A DNA stretch of 21,886 nucleotides from Collinsella sp. (GTDB taxonomy: Bacteria; Actinomycetota; Coriobacteriia; Coriobacteriales; Coriobacteriaceae): contig JAGZWV010000038.1 of NCBI GenBank assembly GCA_018378775.1, forward strand, positions 1 through 21,886, read 5' to 3'. A program made the position numbers and the translations under genes. Below the pieces are notes generated by a model. That model searched no databases. It was given only the letters and a program-made list of their open reading frames with translations, and had not been told where the DNA came from. Positions 15,311 to 21,886 of this stretch are shown one piece after another (the stretch's first letter is position 1; every line of letters starts with the position of its first letter).

Positions 15311-16307
15311 CCATTTCGTCTAGAGCCCACTGAGGAATTTCTATTTGAAGAGATTTGTCGGGCTCGATATCTTCGATTCGCTTGTTGTAGTGGGCAAGAA
15401 GCCGTGCGACATTTAATCGAATTAGGCCTCGCTTGTAGAACGATAATTCTTCAATATTGATGCCGATAAACGATTCGAGCGCGATAACCTGTACGCGACT
15501 GCCGAGTCCCTCACTTTCGAACAGTCCGTAAGCGAAGGAAACTTTATCGTAGGGGACAACGACGATGGGCCGAATGCCATTTCGAATGTTATCTCGGCAT
15601 CGATCGGTCAATTTGGCCATTGGCGATACAGTCACATGAAATGCAGCATCATTGATTTGGAAATCGCCAGAACGGTCTGTCTGCTGGTCGGCGGCGTTTG
15701 AGTTGTCCTTTCCGATTTCTATGGTTGGAAATAACATCTCCAGTTTTGCACCTACCAGGTGCTGTGCGACGGTGCCCGTCGGCTTATCGGACCGTAGGCT
15801 TGCTTCGGCTAGGATATCATCGACAATGACAGAAATTGGTTTTTGAAGATCGATTTCGACTTTGATTCTCTGCCGGTTAAAGAAATCGACCTGGATTCGC
15901 TCGACGAAGAAATTGGCGATTGCATTCGCAGCTTCAAGACGAGTGTCTTCGCAAGTGTCACTGGGTAGGGCGGAGTTGATAATTGTGGCAAGTTCAAGCG
16001 CCATCGGGAGTGTACCGCGTGAGGTTCTGCCGCCCTCTGATGCGAAGGCACGCGTTTCCCCATGTCTGGCTAAAACTGTTTTGATGCATGCTCCACTTAG
16101 GCCTCGTACTTGGCTCCCCTTGTCTGATTGCACATAATCGTCGGTGAGCGGAAAACGGTTTTGCAACAGCTCGCTTATGCCTATGCCAACCGCCATGACG
16201 TTACGGTTGACATTGCCTCGCTTGCTGCGCTTGGATTCGTACCAGAGTTCAATGGCATCCAAGATACCTTTATCGGGCTCGCTCAAGGAGCAATTGGTCA
16301 TTTCCAT
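15294..16307 (-). CDS. Putative type II restriction endonuclease (DUF4928-like)
   Basis: A 337-residue protein next to a C5-cytosine methyltransferase, read as its cognate endonuclease. The segment GTVAQHLVGAKLEMLFP (178-194) followed by ADQQTDRSGDFQIND and AAFHVTVSP (206-229) resembles the DUF4928 family that accompanies Dcm-type methyltransferases. Asp215 and the residues around Lys188-Glu190 are candidates for a PD-(D/E)xK-like site, but this is inference. The start ATG 16307 follows GGAG by nine bases, and its first 38 bases overlap the methyltransferase gene; its last 17 bases overlap metH. Base composition is visibly more AT-rich than the neighbouring metH and metF genes, consistent with acquisition by transfer. 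The recognition sequence is unknown. Confidence 0.72.
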   Translation of the reverse strand: MEMTNCSLSEPDKGILDAIELWYESKRSKRGNVNRNVMAVGIGISELLQNRFPLTDDYVQSDKGSQVRGLSGACIKTVLARHGETRAFASEGGRTSRGTLPMALELATIINSALPSDTCEDTRLEAANAIANFFVERIQVDFFNRQRIKVEIDLQKPISVIVDDILAEASLRSDKPTGTVAQHLVGAKLEMLFPTIEIGKDNSNAADQQTDRSGDFQINDAAFHVTVSPMAKLTDRCRDNIRNGIRPIVVVPYDKVSFAYGLFESEGLGSRVQVIALESFIGINIEELSFYKRGLIRLNVARLLAHYNKRIEDIEPDKSLQIEIPQWALDEMDAHGE

Positions 16308-17430
16308 TATTGTTCACTCCGTTCCTTGAAGACATGAGCGCGGGCTTGACTGCATTTTTTATAAGCCAAGTGACAACTGGCACGGCAACTGCATCGCCGA
16401 ATGCGTAGCGAATCTGAGCATCCGAGAAGCCGCTAAACTGACATGAGTCAGCACCTTGGAGACGGGCATATTCAGTTCCAGTCATCCAGCGAACTTCTAT
16501 CTTTCCGTTTTCGCATATAACGACTGCCTGTCTTGATGAGCCGCCGCGAGCCGTTCTTAGACATCCGGCAATTTCTTCTTCACGGATTTCCCAGCGCACA
16601 ACGCCTGATCGCGTGCGACGGTAAGCAGTGCGAACAATTTTTTCTTTGGCATTTAAGAAGCGCTGAAGGCGCTCTGCTTGATGCGGTGCAAGTGAGTCGA
16701 TAAATGCTTGTACTTGGTTTTTGTTCCACCAACGCTTGTCGTCCTCGGGAATATTTTCAACAACCGTTGCAAGGCCCGTCATGCGAAGTGGGCTCGGCTC
16801 GTTTAGGTGAGAGACGTGCGTAATGAGTGAAGGGTCGGAGTGAATCCAGGAGACTTTTTCAGGTCGAAGCGAGGAATCGAGTCGGCTGTTGGGAAGAGGG
16901 TTTTTTAATCCGACGACAAACATGCGGGGGCGTGACTGGGGAAGCCAGTGCCGTGCATCGATAAAATAAGCGTCACATGAATAACCTAAACGATTGAATT
17001 CCTGGCAAACGAGTCTAAAGTCATCACTGTTATTAGACGTGGCAAGGCCGATGACGTTTTCGAGAACAAGTGCCCGCGGGGCACGATCGCCCATTCCTTC
17101 GATGGCCTTAATAAAGCCAAAGAACGCACTGGACTCTTTGCCAGAGATAAGTCCTTCCCTGTTTCCCGCGAGAGATAAGTTTGTGCAAGGGCTTGACGCC
17201 CATGCGATGTCGGCTTGGGGTATTAGGTCGGGGTCGAGTGTGTGGACATCCTGCTCGACTAGATGCTCATCGCCCCAACACTGGCTGTACATGGCGCATT
17301 TAGTATGGTCTATGTCATTTGCCCAGATTGTTTTGATTCCGGCTTTTGCCATGCCGGCACGAGCCAAGCCAATGCCTGAAAAAAACTCAAGCGCGGTTAG
17401 TTGTGGCGAGAACTGCAGAATGTTGTGCAT
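16270..17430 (-). CDS. DNA (cytosine-5-)-methyltransferase, type II RM modification enzyme
   Basis: A 386-residue C5-cytosine DNA methyltransferase. Motifs in order: I ALEFFSGIGLARAG (residues 13-26), IV with the catalytic ASSPCTNLSLAGNR (Cys82), VI VLENVIGL (Glu124), VIII QSRPRMFVVG (165-174), IX-like CLRTARGGSSRQ (290-301) and X FGDAVAVPVV (344-353). The target-recognition region lies between about 180 and 290 and is short. It protects host DNA from the partner endonuclease encoded immediately downstream, overlapping by 38 bases. The pair is AT-richer than its surroundings and separates the MetH reactivation gene from metH, so it probably arrived as a cassette. The ribosome-binding site is weak (GAAAG). 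An orphan-methylase role is less likely given the partner gene. Confidence 0.95.
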   Translation of the reverse strand: MHNILQFSPQLTALEFFSGIGLARAGMAKAGIKTIWANDIDHTKCAMYSQCWGDEHLVEQDVHTLDPDLIPQADIAWASSPCTNLSLAGNREGLISGKESSAFFGFIKAIEGMGDRAPRALVLENVIGLATSNNSDDFRLVCQEFNRLGYSCDAYFIDARHWLPQSRPRMFVVGLKNPLPNSRLDSSLRPEKVSWIHSDPSLITHVSHLNEPSPLRMTGLATVVENIPEDDKRWWNKNQVQAFIDSLAPHQAERLQRFLNAKEKIVRTAYRRTRSGVVRWEIREEEIAGCLRTARGGSSRQAVVICENGKIEVRWMTGTEYARLQGADSCQFSGFSDAQIRYAFGDAVAVPVVTWLIKNAVKPALMSSRNGVNNNGNDQLLLERAR

Positions 17431-17539
17431 GTACTGGCTTTCAGATAGTTGTTATTTGGCATCTTATGGTACTTGTTTGTGAGGACATCCGCTTACTTAC
17501 GGATGAGATTCCCTCGATACCGTGCCATCAATTGACATT
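17431..17539. other. Junction between the MetH reactivation gene and the RM cassette
   Basis: 109 AT-rich bases with no gene. A 6-bp stem, CATCCG with CGGATG, is read on the minus strand around 17487-17506. No clear promoter for the methyltransferase or terminator for the reactivation gene was found, so read-through from metF is possible. Confidence 0.45.
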
Positions 17540-18331
17540 TTATTCAGAATGCGAATAGCAGGTGGTGTGGGCGGCGCGGAAGCGGCAGTGCTCGCGCATG
17601 CGGCAGATATTGCAGGTGGGGCGGCTCTGGGCGTCGTGGACTTCGCCGTCGAACAGACCAATCACAGCGGTCACGCTCTTGGTGGGCATGAGCAGGCTGG
17701 TGGGGGTGACGGTAAGTCCAATGAGGCGCGTGGCATTGAGTGCATCCACGATCGAGCGCTGGGCAGAGAGCGGGCAGTCGCCATAGCCGGGGCTGAAGCG
17801 CCAGTTGCCGGCGAGCCCGTGCGCAGCGGCTGCAGCCTTGACCTGCTGGTCCATCTGCTCGACGGCGGCCTCCACATAGGCAGAGCATGCAGCGTCGAGC
17901 ACGGCGCCTTCCAGGGGTTGCTGGGCTCCCGTGGTGCGCAGGCGACGCTCGGCGTCCATGCCGAGGGTGCATGCCATGAGTGCGGCAAAGCGGGCGTCTT
18001 TGAGGTGGCGATAGATATCACGACCCCGCAGCTCAACATTGGTGCCAACCAAGCGGATGCAGGGCTCGCCCTGCTTGTCGATGCCCGTGGCATCGACGGC
18101 AAACACGCGTCGCACGCCGCGGGGCTCAATGTCCAGTTCCAGACGTTCAACGACAAGCTCAATACGCTGCGCTAGCTCGGGCTCAATCTGCTGGCCGCCG
18201 TAGCCCAGGTAACGCAACATCTCGGCACGGTCGACACGAGGGCGGTGGGCAGCGTCGATACGGTAAAGCGCCGGCGACGCAAGGTCGGCCGGCACTTCAA
18301 CAACGGTTGTATCGACGTGCGGTTTTTCCAT
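17540..18331 (-). CDS. MetH reactivation (AdoMet-binding) domain protein with C-terminal cysteine cluster
   Basis: A 263-residue stand-alone version of the vitamin B12-dependent methionine synthase activation domain, which binds SAM and helps re-methylate oxidised cob(II)alamin. The diagnostic AdoMet loop is WRFSPGYGDCPL (177-188), followed by LTVTPTSLLMPTKSVTAVIGL, as in the C-terminal domain of full-length MetH. It complements the MetH core at 12740-15310, which lacks this part. The last 25 residues add Cys240, Cys243, Cys249 and Cys258 (pattern C-x2-C-x5-C-x8-C), a possible metal or Fe-S site not present in E. coli MetH. Its ATG overlaps the metF stop by one base (TAATG), showing translational coupling. 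Confidence 0.92.
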   Translation of the reverse strand: MEKPHVDTTVVEVPADLASPALYRIDAAHRPRVDRAEMLRYLGYGGQQIEPELAQRIELVVERLELDIEPRGVRRVFAVDATGIDKQGEPCIRLVGTNVELRGRDIYRHLKDARFAALMACTLGMDAERRLRTTGAQQPLEGAVLDAACSAYVEAAVEQMDQQVKAAAAAHGLAGNWRFSPGYGDCPLSAQRSIVDALNATRLIGLTVTPTSLLMPTKSVTAVIGLFDGEVHDAQSRPTCNICRMREHCRFRAAHTTCYSHSE

Positions 18332-19203
18332 TACCCCAGGCGCTCCATAATGGTCGCGGCGATTGCAGGACGGTTCATAGTGTACAGGTGCAGACCGTCG
18401 GCACCGTGCTCCTTAAGGTCGCAAAGCTGACGAGCAGCATAATCTACACCGGCTGCCTGCAGGCTCTCGGGGTCGTTCTCGTACTTGGCGAGAATCTTGA
18501 TGACGGGGGAGGGCAGCGATGCGCCGCACATAAAGACCATGCGGCTGATTTGCGACTTGCCCATAAACGGCATGATGCCCGCGGTGATAGGCACGGTGAT
18601 GCCGGCCTTGTCGGCAAGCTCGCGGAAGCGATAGAAGCACTCGTTATCAAAGAAGAGCTGTGTCACAAAGAAGCTCGCGCCGGCGTCTTGCTTTTGCTTG
18701 AGGTGCTCGACCGAGAGGTTGAGATCCTCGCAGGCAATGTGGCCTTCGGGGTAGGCTGCGGCGCCCACGCAAAAGCCGGCGTCGACGAGCTCGGGGATGA
18801 GGTCGCGGGCGTAGGCGTAGTCAGAGGCGGGCTTGTCGTCCTCGGTCGCGCCAGCGGGAAGATCACCACGCAGGGCCAGGATGTTTTCAACGCCGGCGGT
18901 GCGATACTCGTCGATCTTGGCGGCGATATCGGCGTGCGAGCGGCCCACACAGGTAAGGTGTGCCACCGAGGGTGTATCGAATTCGCTCGTAATCATATGT
19001 GCGATGGGGGCGGTGGTGGTGCCGTTGCCCGAGCCGCCGGCAGAGCAGGTGACCGAGACAAAGCTCGGCGAAAGCTTGCACAAATTGCCTGCCACCTCGC
19101 GAGCCGTGTCGAGGGTAAGCTCGCCCTTGGGCGGGAACATCTCAAACGAAACGGGTGCGGTGCCCTGGGATGCTGCCTGCTTAAAAACCTCGTCGACGCG
19201 CAT
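18331..19203 (-). CDS. metF: Methylenetetrahydrofolate reductase
   Basis: MetF reduces 5,10-methylene-THF to 5-methyl-THF, the methyl donor for MetH. The 290-residue protein has FEMFPPKG with catalytic Glu21 (20-27), FVSVTCSAGGSG, LALRGDLP with Asp114 (109-116), and VTQLFFD, all typical of the flavin-dependent bacterial enzyme, and it has the usual length. ATG 19203 is chosen because AAAGGAG lies just upstream; a longer frame to 19269 adds 22 unrelated residues. It is the first gene of the minus-strand methionine cluster. No SAM, cobalamin or T-box element is recognised in its leader. Confidence 0.96.
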   Translation of the reverse strand: MRVDEVFKQAASQGTAPVSFEMFPPKGELTLDTAREVAGNLCKLSPSFVSVTCSAGGSGNGTTTAPIAHMITSEFDTPSVAHLTCVGRSHADIAAKIDEYRTAGVENILALRGDLPAGATEDDKPASDYAYARDLIPELVDAGFCVGAAAYPEGHIACEDLNLSVEHLKQKQDAGASFFVTQLFFDNECFYRFRELADKAGITVPITAGIMPFMGKSQISRMVFMCGASLPSPVIKILAKYENDPESLQAAGVDYAARQLCDLKEHGADGLHLYTMNRPAIAATIMERLG

Positions 19204-19342
19204 ATCGTGCTCCTTTAGATACGCAATAGTGTGATGTGTTTTAAGGATTCTACAGCACCACTGTGTCACGGTGGAGTTTCACTCGCTATTTGGGGATACC
19301 AATCGAAAATGCCTTGCTATCGGCATTTCCTATAACAGAGCG

Positions 19343-19418
19343 GTCAATCTAGGATGGGGCTATATTGAATGGTATTTGATGCGAAATACCAGTTAATAGA
19401 GCCCCATCCCAAATTGAC
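19343..19418. repeat. Long near-perfect hairpin (35-bp arms)
   Basis: The two halves are symmetric about 19380.5. GTCAAT (19343-19348) pairs with ATTGAC (19413-19418), GGATGGGGCT (19352-19361) with AGCCCCATCC (19400-19409), and GGTATTT (19371-19377) with AAATACC (19384-19390), with only about four mismatches and a six-base loop. No T-tract or coding content. It may be a small MITE, a hairpin RNA or a regulatory palindrome. Confidence 0.85.
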
Positions 19419-19505
19419 TACCCTTAAACTATGGGGAGAGGTCTGCAATTTATACAGTTGATTGGCCATTAAGGATGGCAGCGCCGCTGTGATGCGGTAA
19501 CCTCA

Positions 19506-19550
19506 TTGATTGGTTTCGCGACAGCAACATAACGGTAATGTCGCGGAAAC
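19506..19550 (+). promoter_or_regulatory. Candidate promoter and dyad of the glutamine synthetase gene
   Basis: TTGATT (19506-19511) and CATAAC (19528-19533) are 16 bases apart. Overlapping this, GTTTCGCGACA (19513-19523) pairs with TGTCGCG-GAAAC (19539-19550) with one bulge. Within the right arm, GTAAT-N6-GAAAC (19535-19550) resembles the actinobacterial GlnR box. Tentative; based on spacing and resemblance only. Confidence 0.3.
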
Positions 19551-19629
19551 ACGGCGAGTCTAAGCTATGACTCGTTCGTTAGTAATCAACACCGCTTCTC
19601 ACGCGGTGCCGATACGAAGGGAGTTCCGT

Positions 19630-21717
19630 ATGGCCGATCTTACTGACCGCTTCGGGACCATGGTGTTCTCTGAGGAAGTCATGAAGGACTACCTCCCCAA
19701 GGACATTTGGAAGCGCCTTGCTGCAACCCTCGAGGACGGTGAGCCGCTCGACCTGGATGTGGCCAACGCCGTTGCCCACGCCATGAAGGTCTGGGCCATC
19801 TCCAAGGGCGCGACGCACTACGCGCACTGGTTCCAGCCGCTTTCGGGCATTACTTCCGAGAAGCACGACAGCTTCCTCGAGCCCAACCACGACGGCACCG
19901 CCATTACCAAGTTTACGGGCAAGAACCTCATCCAGGGCGAGCCGGACGCCTCCAGCTTCCCCAACGGCGGCTTGCGTGCCACCTTCGAGGCCCGTGGCTA
20001 CACCGCTTGGGATCCCACCAGCCCCGCTTTTATCAAGGACGATGTCCTGTGCATCCCCACGGCCTTCTGCTCCTACACGGGCGAGGCCCTGGACAAGAAG
20101 ACCCCGCTGCTGCGCTCTATGACCGCGCTCTCGCGTGAGTCTAAGCGCGTTTTGGCGCTGTTTGGTAAGACCCCCAAGAAGGTCGTTCCTTCCGTGGGCG
20201 ATGAGCAGGAGTACTTCCTGATCAAGAAAGACGCTTACCGCAAGCGCAGGGACCTGGTCATCACCGGCCGCACCCTCTTTGGCGCTGCCCCCTGCAAGGG
20301 CCAGGAGCTCGAGGAGCACTACTTTGGCGCTATCCGCCCCACCGTCTCGGCCTATATGAAGGATCTGGATGATGAACTGTGGGCGCTTGGCATTCCCGCC
20401 AAGACCAAGCACAACGAGGTTGCTCCCTGCCAGCATGAGCTCGCACCGGTCTATGGCGAGGTCAACGAGGCCATCGACCAGAATCTGGTCATGATGGAGA
20501 AGATGAAGCTCATCGCCTCCCGCCACGACTTGGTCTGCCTGCTGCACGAGAAGCCCTTCGAGGGCATCAACGGTTCGGGCAAGCACAACAACTGGTCGCT
20601 TGGTACCGAGTCCGAGAACCTGCTCGATCCGGGCGACACCCCGCTCGACAACCTGCAGTTCATTGTCTTCCTCACCGCGGTGATCGAGGCCGTCGATAAC
20701 TATCAGGAGCTCCTGCGTGCTTCCGTTGCCTCAGCCGGCAACGATCATCGTCTGGGCGCCAACGAGGCTCCTCCGGCGATTATGTCCATCTTCCTGGGCG
20801 ACCAGCTTACCGAGGTCGTCGAGAAGATTATCGATGGCAAGGCTTCCGTCCATGCCACGCGCGGCGTGCTTGACCTGGGCGCCGATACCCTGCCCAAGCT
20901 GATGCAGGACAACACCGACCGCAACCGCACCTCCCCGTTCGCCTTTACCGGCAACAAGTTCGAGTTCCGTGCCTGCGGCTCCGAGCAGAACGTCTCCGAC
21001 TCCAACCTGGTGCTCGATGCCGCCGTGGCCAAGTCGCTCAAGTCCTTCGCCGACGCACTCGAGGGTACGCCCGAGGATAAGTTCCAGGACGCCGCGCTCG
21101 AGTACTGCAAGAAGGTCCTGACCGACCACCAGCGCATCCTCTTCTCCGGCGATGGCTACTCCGACGAGTGGCCCATCGAGGCCGAAAAGCGCGGCCTTGC
21201 CAACAACAAGACCACGGCCGACGCCCTGCCCGCCTTTGTTTCCGATAAGGCCATTGCGCTCTTTGAGGAGACGGGTGTCCTGACCAAGGCCGAGGCCCAG
21301 TGCCGTTACGACTGCAAGCTCGAGAAGTACAACAAGCTCATGAACATCGAGGCTACCACGATGGTTCGCGAGGCGCGTCGTACCTATCGCCCGGTCATTA
21401 CCGCCTATGCCACCAAGGTCGCGAAGGGCCTTGAGACTATTCGTGCCGCCGGTGCTGAGGCCGCCATGCAGTGCGAGCAGAACACGCTCAACAAGCTCTG
21501 CAACGGTATCACCGCCATCAACGACTCCATCAAGGCGCTCGACGCCGTGCATCAGAAGGCCGAGGCCCTCGATGGCCAGGAGCAGGCCAATGTGTATGCA
21601 CACGAGGTCGTTCCCGCTATGGATACGCTGCGCGCCGCCGTGGATGCCATGGAGGAGATCGTGGCCGCCGACTACTGGCCGGTCCCGACCTACGACGACA
21701 TCCTGTTCTACGTGTAG
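19630..21717 (+). CDS. glnN: Glutamine synthetase type III
   Basis: Condenses glutamate and ammonia with ATP to glutamine, the main entry of ammonium. The 695-residue length and motifs fit GSIII, not the shorter GSI: NEVAPCQHELAP (262-273), NGSGKHNNWSL (about 314-324), NDHRLGANEAPPAIMS (from 371), and RTSPFAFTGNKFEFRACGS. The start ATG 19630 has AAGGGAG seven bases upstream, while the 21-residue extension to 19567 has no such site. It lacks the adenylylation-loop arrangement of GSI, so control is expected by transcription or inhibition. It is transcribed alone, divergent from metF, and ends at a strong terminator. Confidence 0.96.
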   Translation: MADLTDRFGTMVFSEEVMKDYLPKDIWKRLAATLEDGEPLDLDVANAVAHAMKVWAISKGATHYAHWFQPLSGITSEKHDSFLEPNHDGTAITKFTGKNLIQGEPDASSFPNGGLRATFEARGYTAWDPTSPAFIKDDVLCIPTAFCSYTGEALDKKTPLLRSMTALSRESKRVLALFGKTPKKVVPSVGDEQEYFLIKKDAYRKRRDLVITGRTLFGAAPCKGQELEEHYFGAIRPTVSAYMKDLDDELWALGIPAKTKHNEVAPCQHELAPVYGEVNEAIDQNLVMMEKMKLIASRHDLVCLLHEKPFEGINGSGKHNNWSLGTESENLLDPGDTPLDNLQFIVFLTAVIEAVDNYQELLRASVASAGNDHRLGANEAPPAIMSIFLGDQLTEVVEKIIDGKASVHATRGVLDLGADTLPKLMQDNTDRNRTSPFAFTGNKFEFRACGSEQNVSDSNLVLDAAVAKSLKSFADALEGTPEDKFQDAALEYCKKVLTDHQRILFSGDGYSDEWPIEAEKRGLANNKTTADALPAFVSDKAIALFEETGVLTKAEAQCRYDCKLEKYNKLMNIEATTMVREARRTYRPVITAYATKVAKGLETIRAAGAEAAMQCEQNTLNKLCNGITAINDSIKALDAVHQKAEALDGQEQANVYAHEVVPAMDTLRAAVDAMEEIVAADYWPVPTYDDILFYV

Positions 21718-21746
21718 AACGTAACTGACATATCGTCACGGTATTG

Positions 21747-21782
21747 AGCCGGGGTCCGCATCGCGCGGGCCCCGGCTTTTTG
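21747..21782 (+). terminator. Intrinsic terminator of glutamine synthetase
   Basis: A 13-bp stem (21747-21759 with 21765-21777, one T-G wobble), five-base loop and TTTTT tail, 30 bases after the stop codon. Confidence 0.94.
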
Positions 21783-21803
21783 TTTGAGGCTTTAGCCTGT
21801 GCG

Positions 21804-21875
21804 GGGCGCGCAGCGCGCCGCATCAGAAACCACCCGCTATGCGGGTGGGGCCAAACGGCTTTACAAAGCCGCCCC
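21804..21875. repeat. Cluster of three short-loop hairpins at the window edge
   Basis: GGCGCG/CGCGCC (21805-21810, 21814-21819), CCACCCGC/GCGGGTGG (21830-21837, 21841-21848, loop TAT), and CGGCTTT/AAAGCCG (21856-21862, 21865-21871), the last nested in GGGG/CCCC. They lie beyond the glutamine synthetase terminator and may be intergenic palindromes or the 3' flank of a gene outside the window. Confidence 0.6.
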
Positions 21876-21886
21876 CTCGCCGGACA

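Larger units (their letters stand above)
19204..19629. other. Divergent intergenic region between metF and glutamine synthetase
   Basis: 426 bases with no gene. It contains a long hairpin (19343-19418), a dyad with a candidate promoter (19506-19550) and, at 19617-19623, the AAGGGAG ribosome-binding site of glutamine synthetase. An ATG at 19567 is in frame with that gene but has no ribosome-binding site. The metF side has a short stem, CCACTG with CGGTGG, around 19257-19273. Confidence 0.6.

Noticed and set aside
19204..19345. SAM, cobalamin or T-box riboswitch before metF
   Set aside because: None of the conserved cores of these classes could be recognised; only short, weak stems are present.
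19579..20586. A 335-codon minus-strand frame opposite glutamine synthetase
   Set aside because: Mirror frame of glnN with no family features.

Overview
The window looks like a chromosomal segment of a high-GC intestinal actinobacterium of the class Coriobacteriia, most likely Collinsella or a close relative. This is inferred from gene content and codon style (glutamine synthetase type III, a large STAND-ATPase/SARP-like regulator, split MetH, DUF711 protein), not from a database match.

Layout. 1-97: right end of an IS3-family insertion sequence. 315-724: tmRNA gene (ssrA) and its terminator. 725-1357: non-coding, repeat-rich DNA with a hairpin cluster, two copies of a 47-bp repeat that carry an inverted tmRNA T-arm sequence, and a 62-bp tandem repeat array. 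1358-2236: patatin-like phospholipase. 2300-3310: promoter, rplM, rpsI and terminator. 3359-4497: glmM, apparently broken by an internal deletion plus frameshift. 4569-6128: a PTS glucose-type EIIA protein, then nagB and a terminator. 6512-9511: a 999-residue regulator. 9509-12631 (minus strand): YhbY-type RNA-binding protein, a SAM-dependent methyltransferase with an attenuator-like terminator just before its start, a MITE-like palindrome, and a DUF711/UPF0210 protein. 12740-19203 (minus strand): a methionine cluster in the order metF, MetH-reactivation-domain protein, metH core. A type II restriction-modification pair (C5-cytosine methyltransferase and putative DUF4928-type endonuclease) sits between the reactivation protein and metH. 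19343-19418: a long near-perfect hairpin in the divergent region. 19630-21782: glutamine synthetase III and terminator, then another cluster of short-loop hairpins at the window edge.

How the genes work together. MetF makes 5-methyl-THF. MetH uses it with cobalamin to methylate homocysteine. The separate AdoMet-binding protein presumably reactivates oxidised cobalamin in trans, because this MetH ends after its B12 domain. The resulting methionine feeds SAM, which the inserted DNA methyltransferase also uses. GlmM and NagB act on opposite sides of amino-sugar metabolism, and glutamine synthetase III supplies glutamine for it.

Most worth checking: the glmM lesion in a normally essential gene; the RM cassette whose last gene overlaps the start of metH; the four-cysteine tail on the MetH reactivation protein; and several undescribed palindromic or tandem repeat elements. 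I found no single clear-cut new defence or biosynthetic system.
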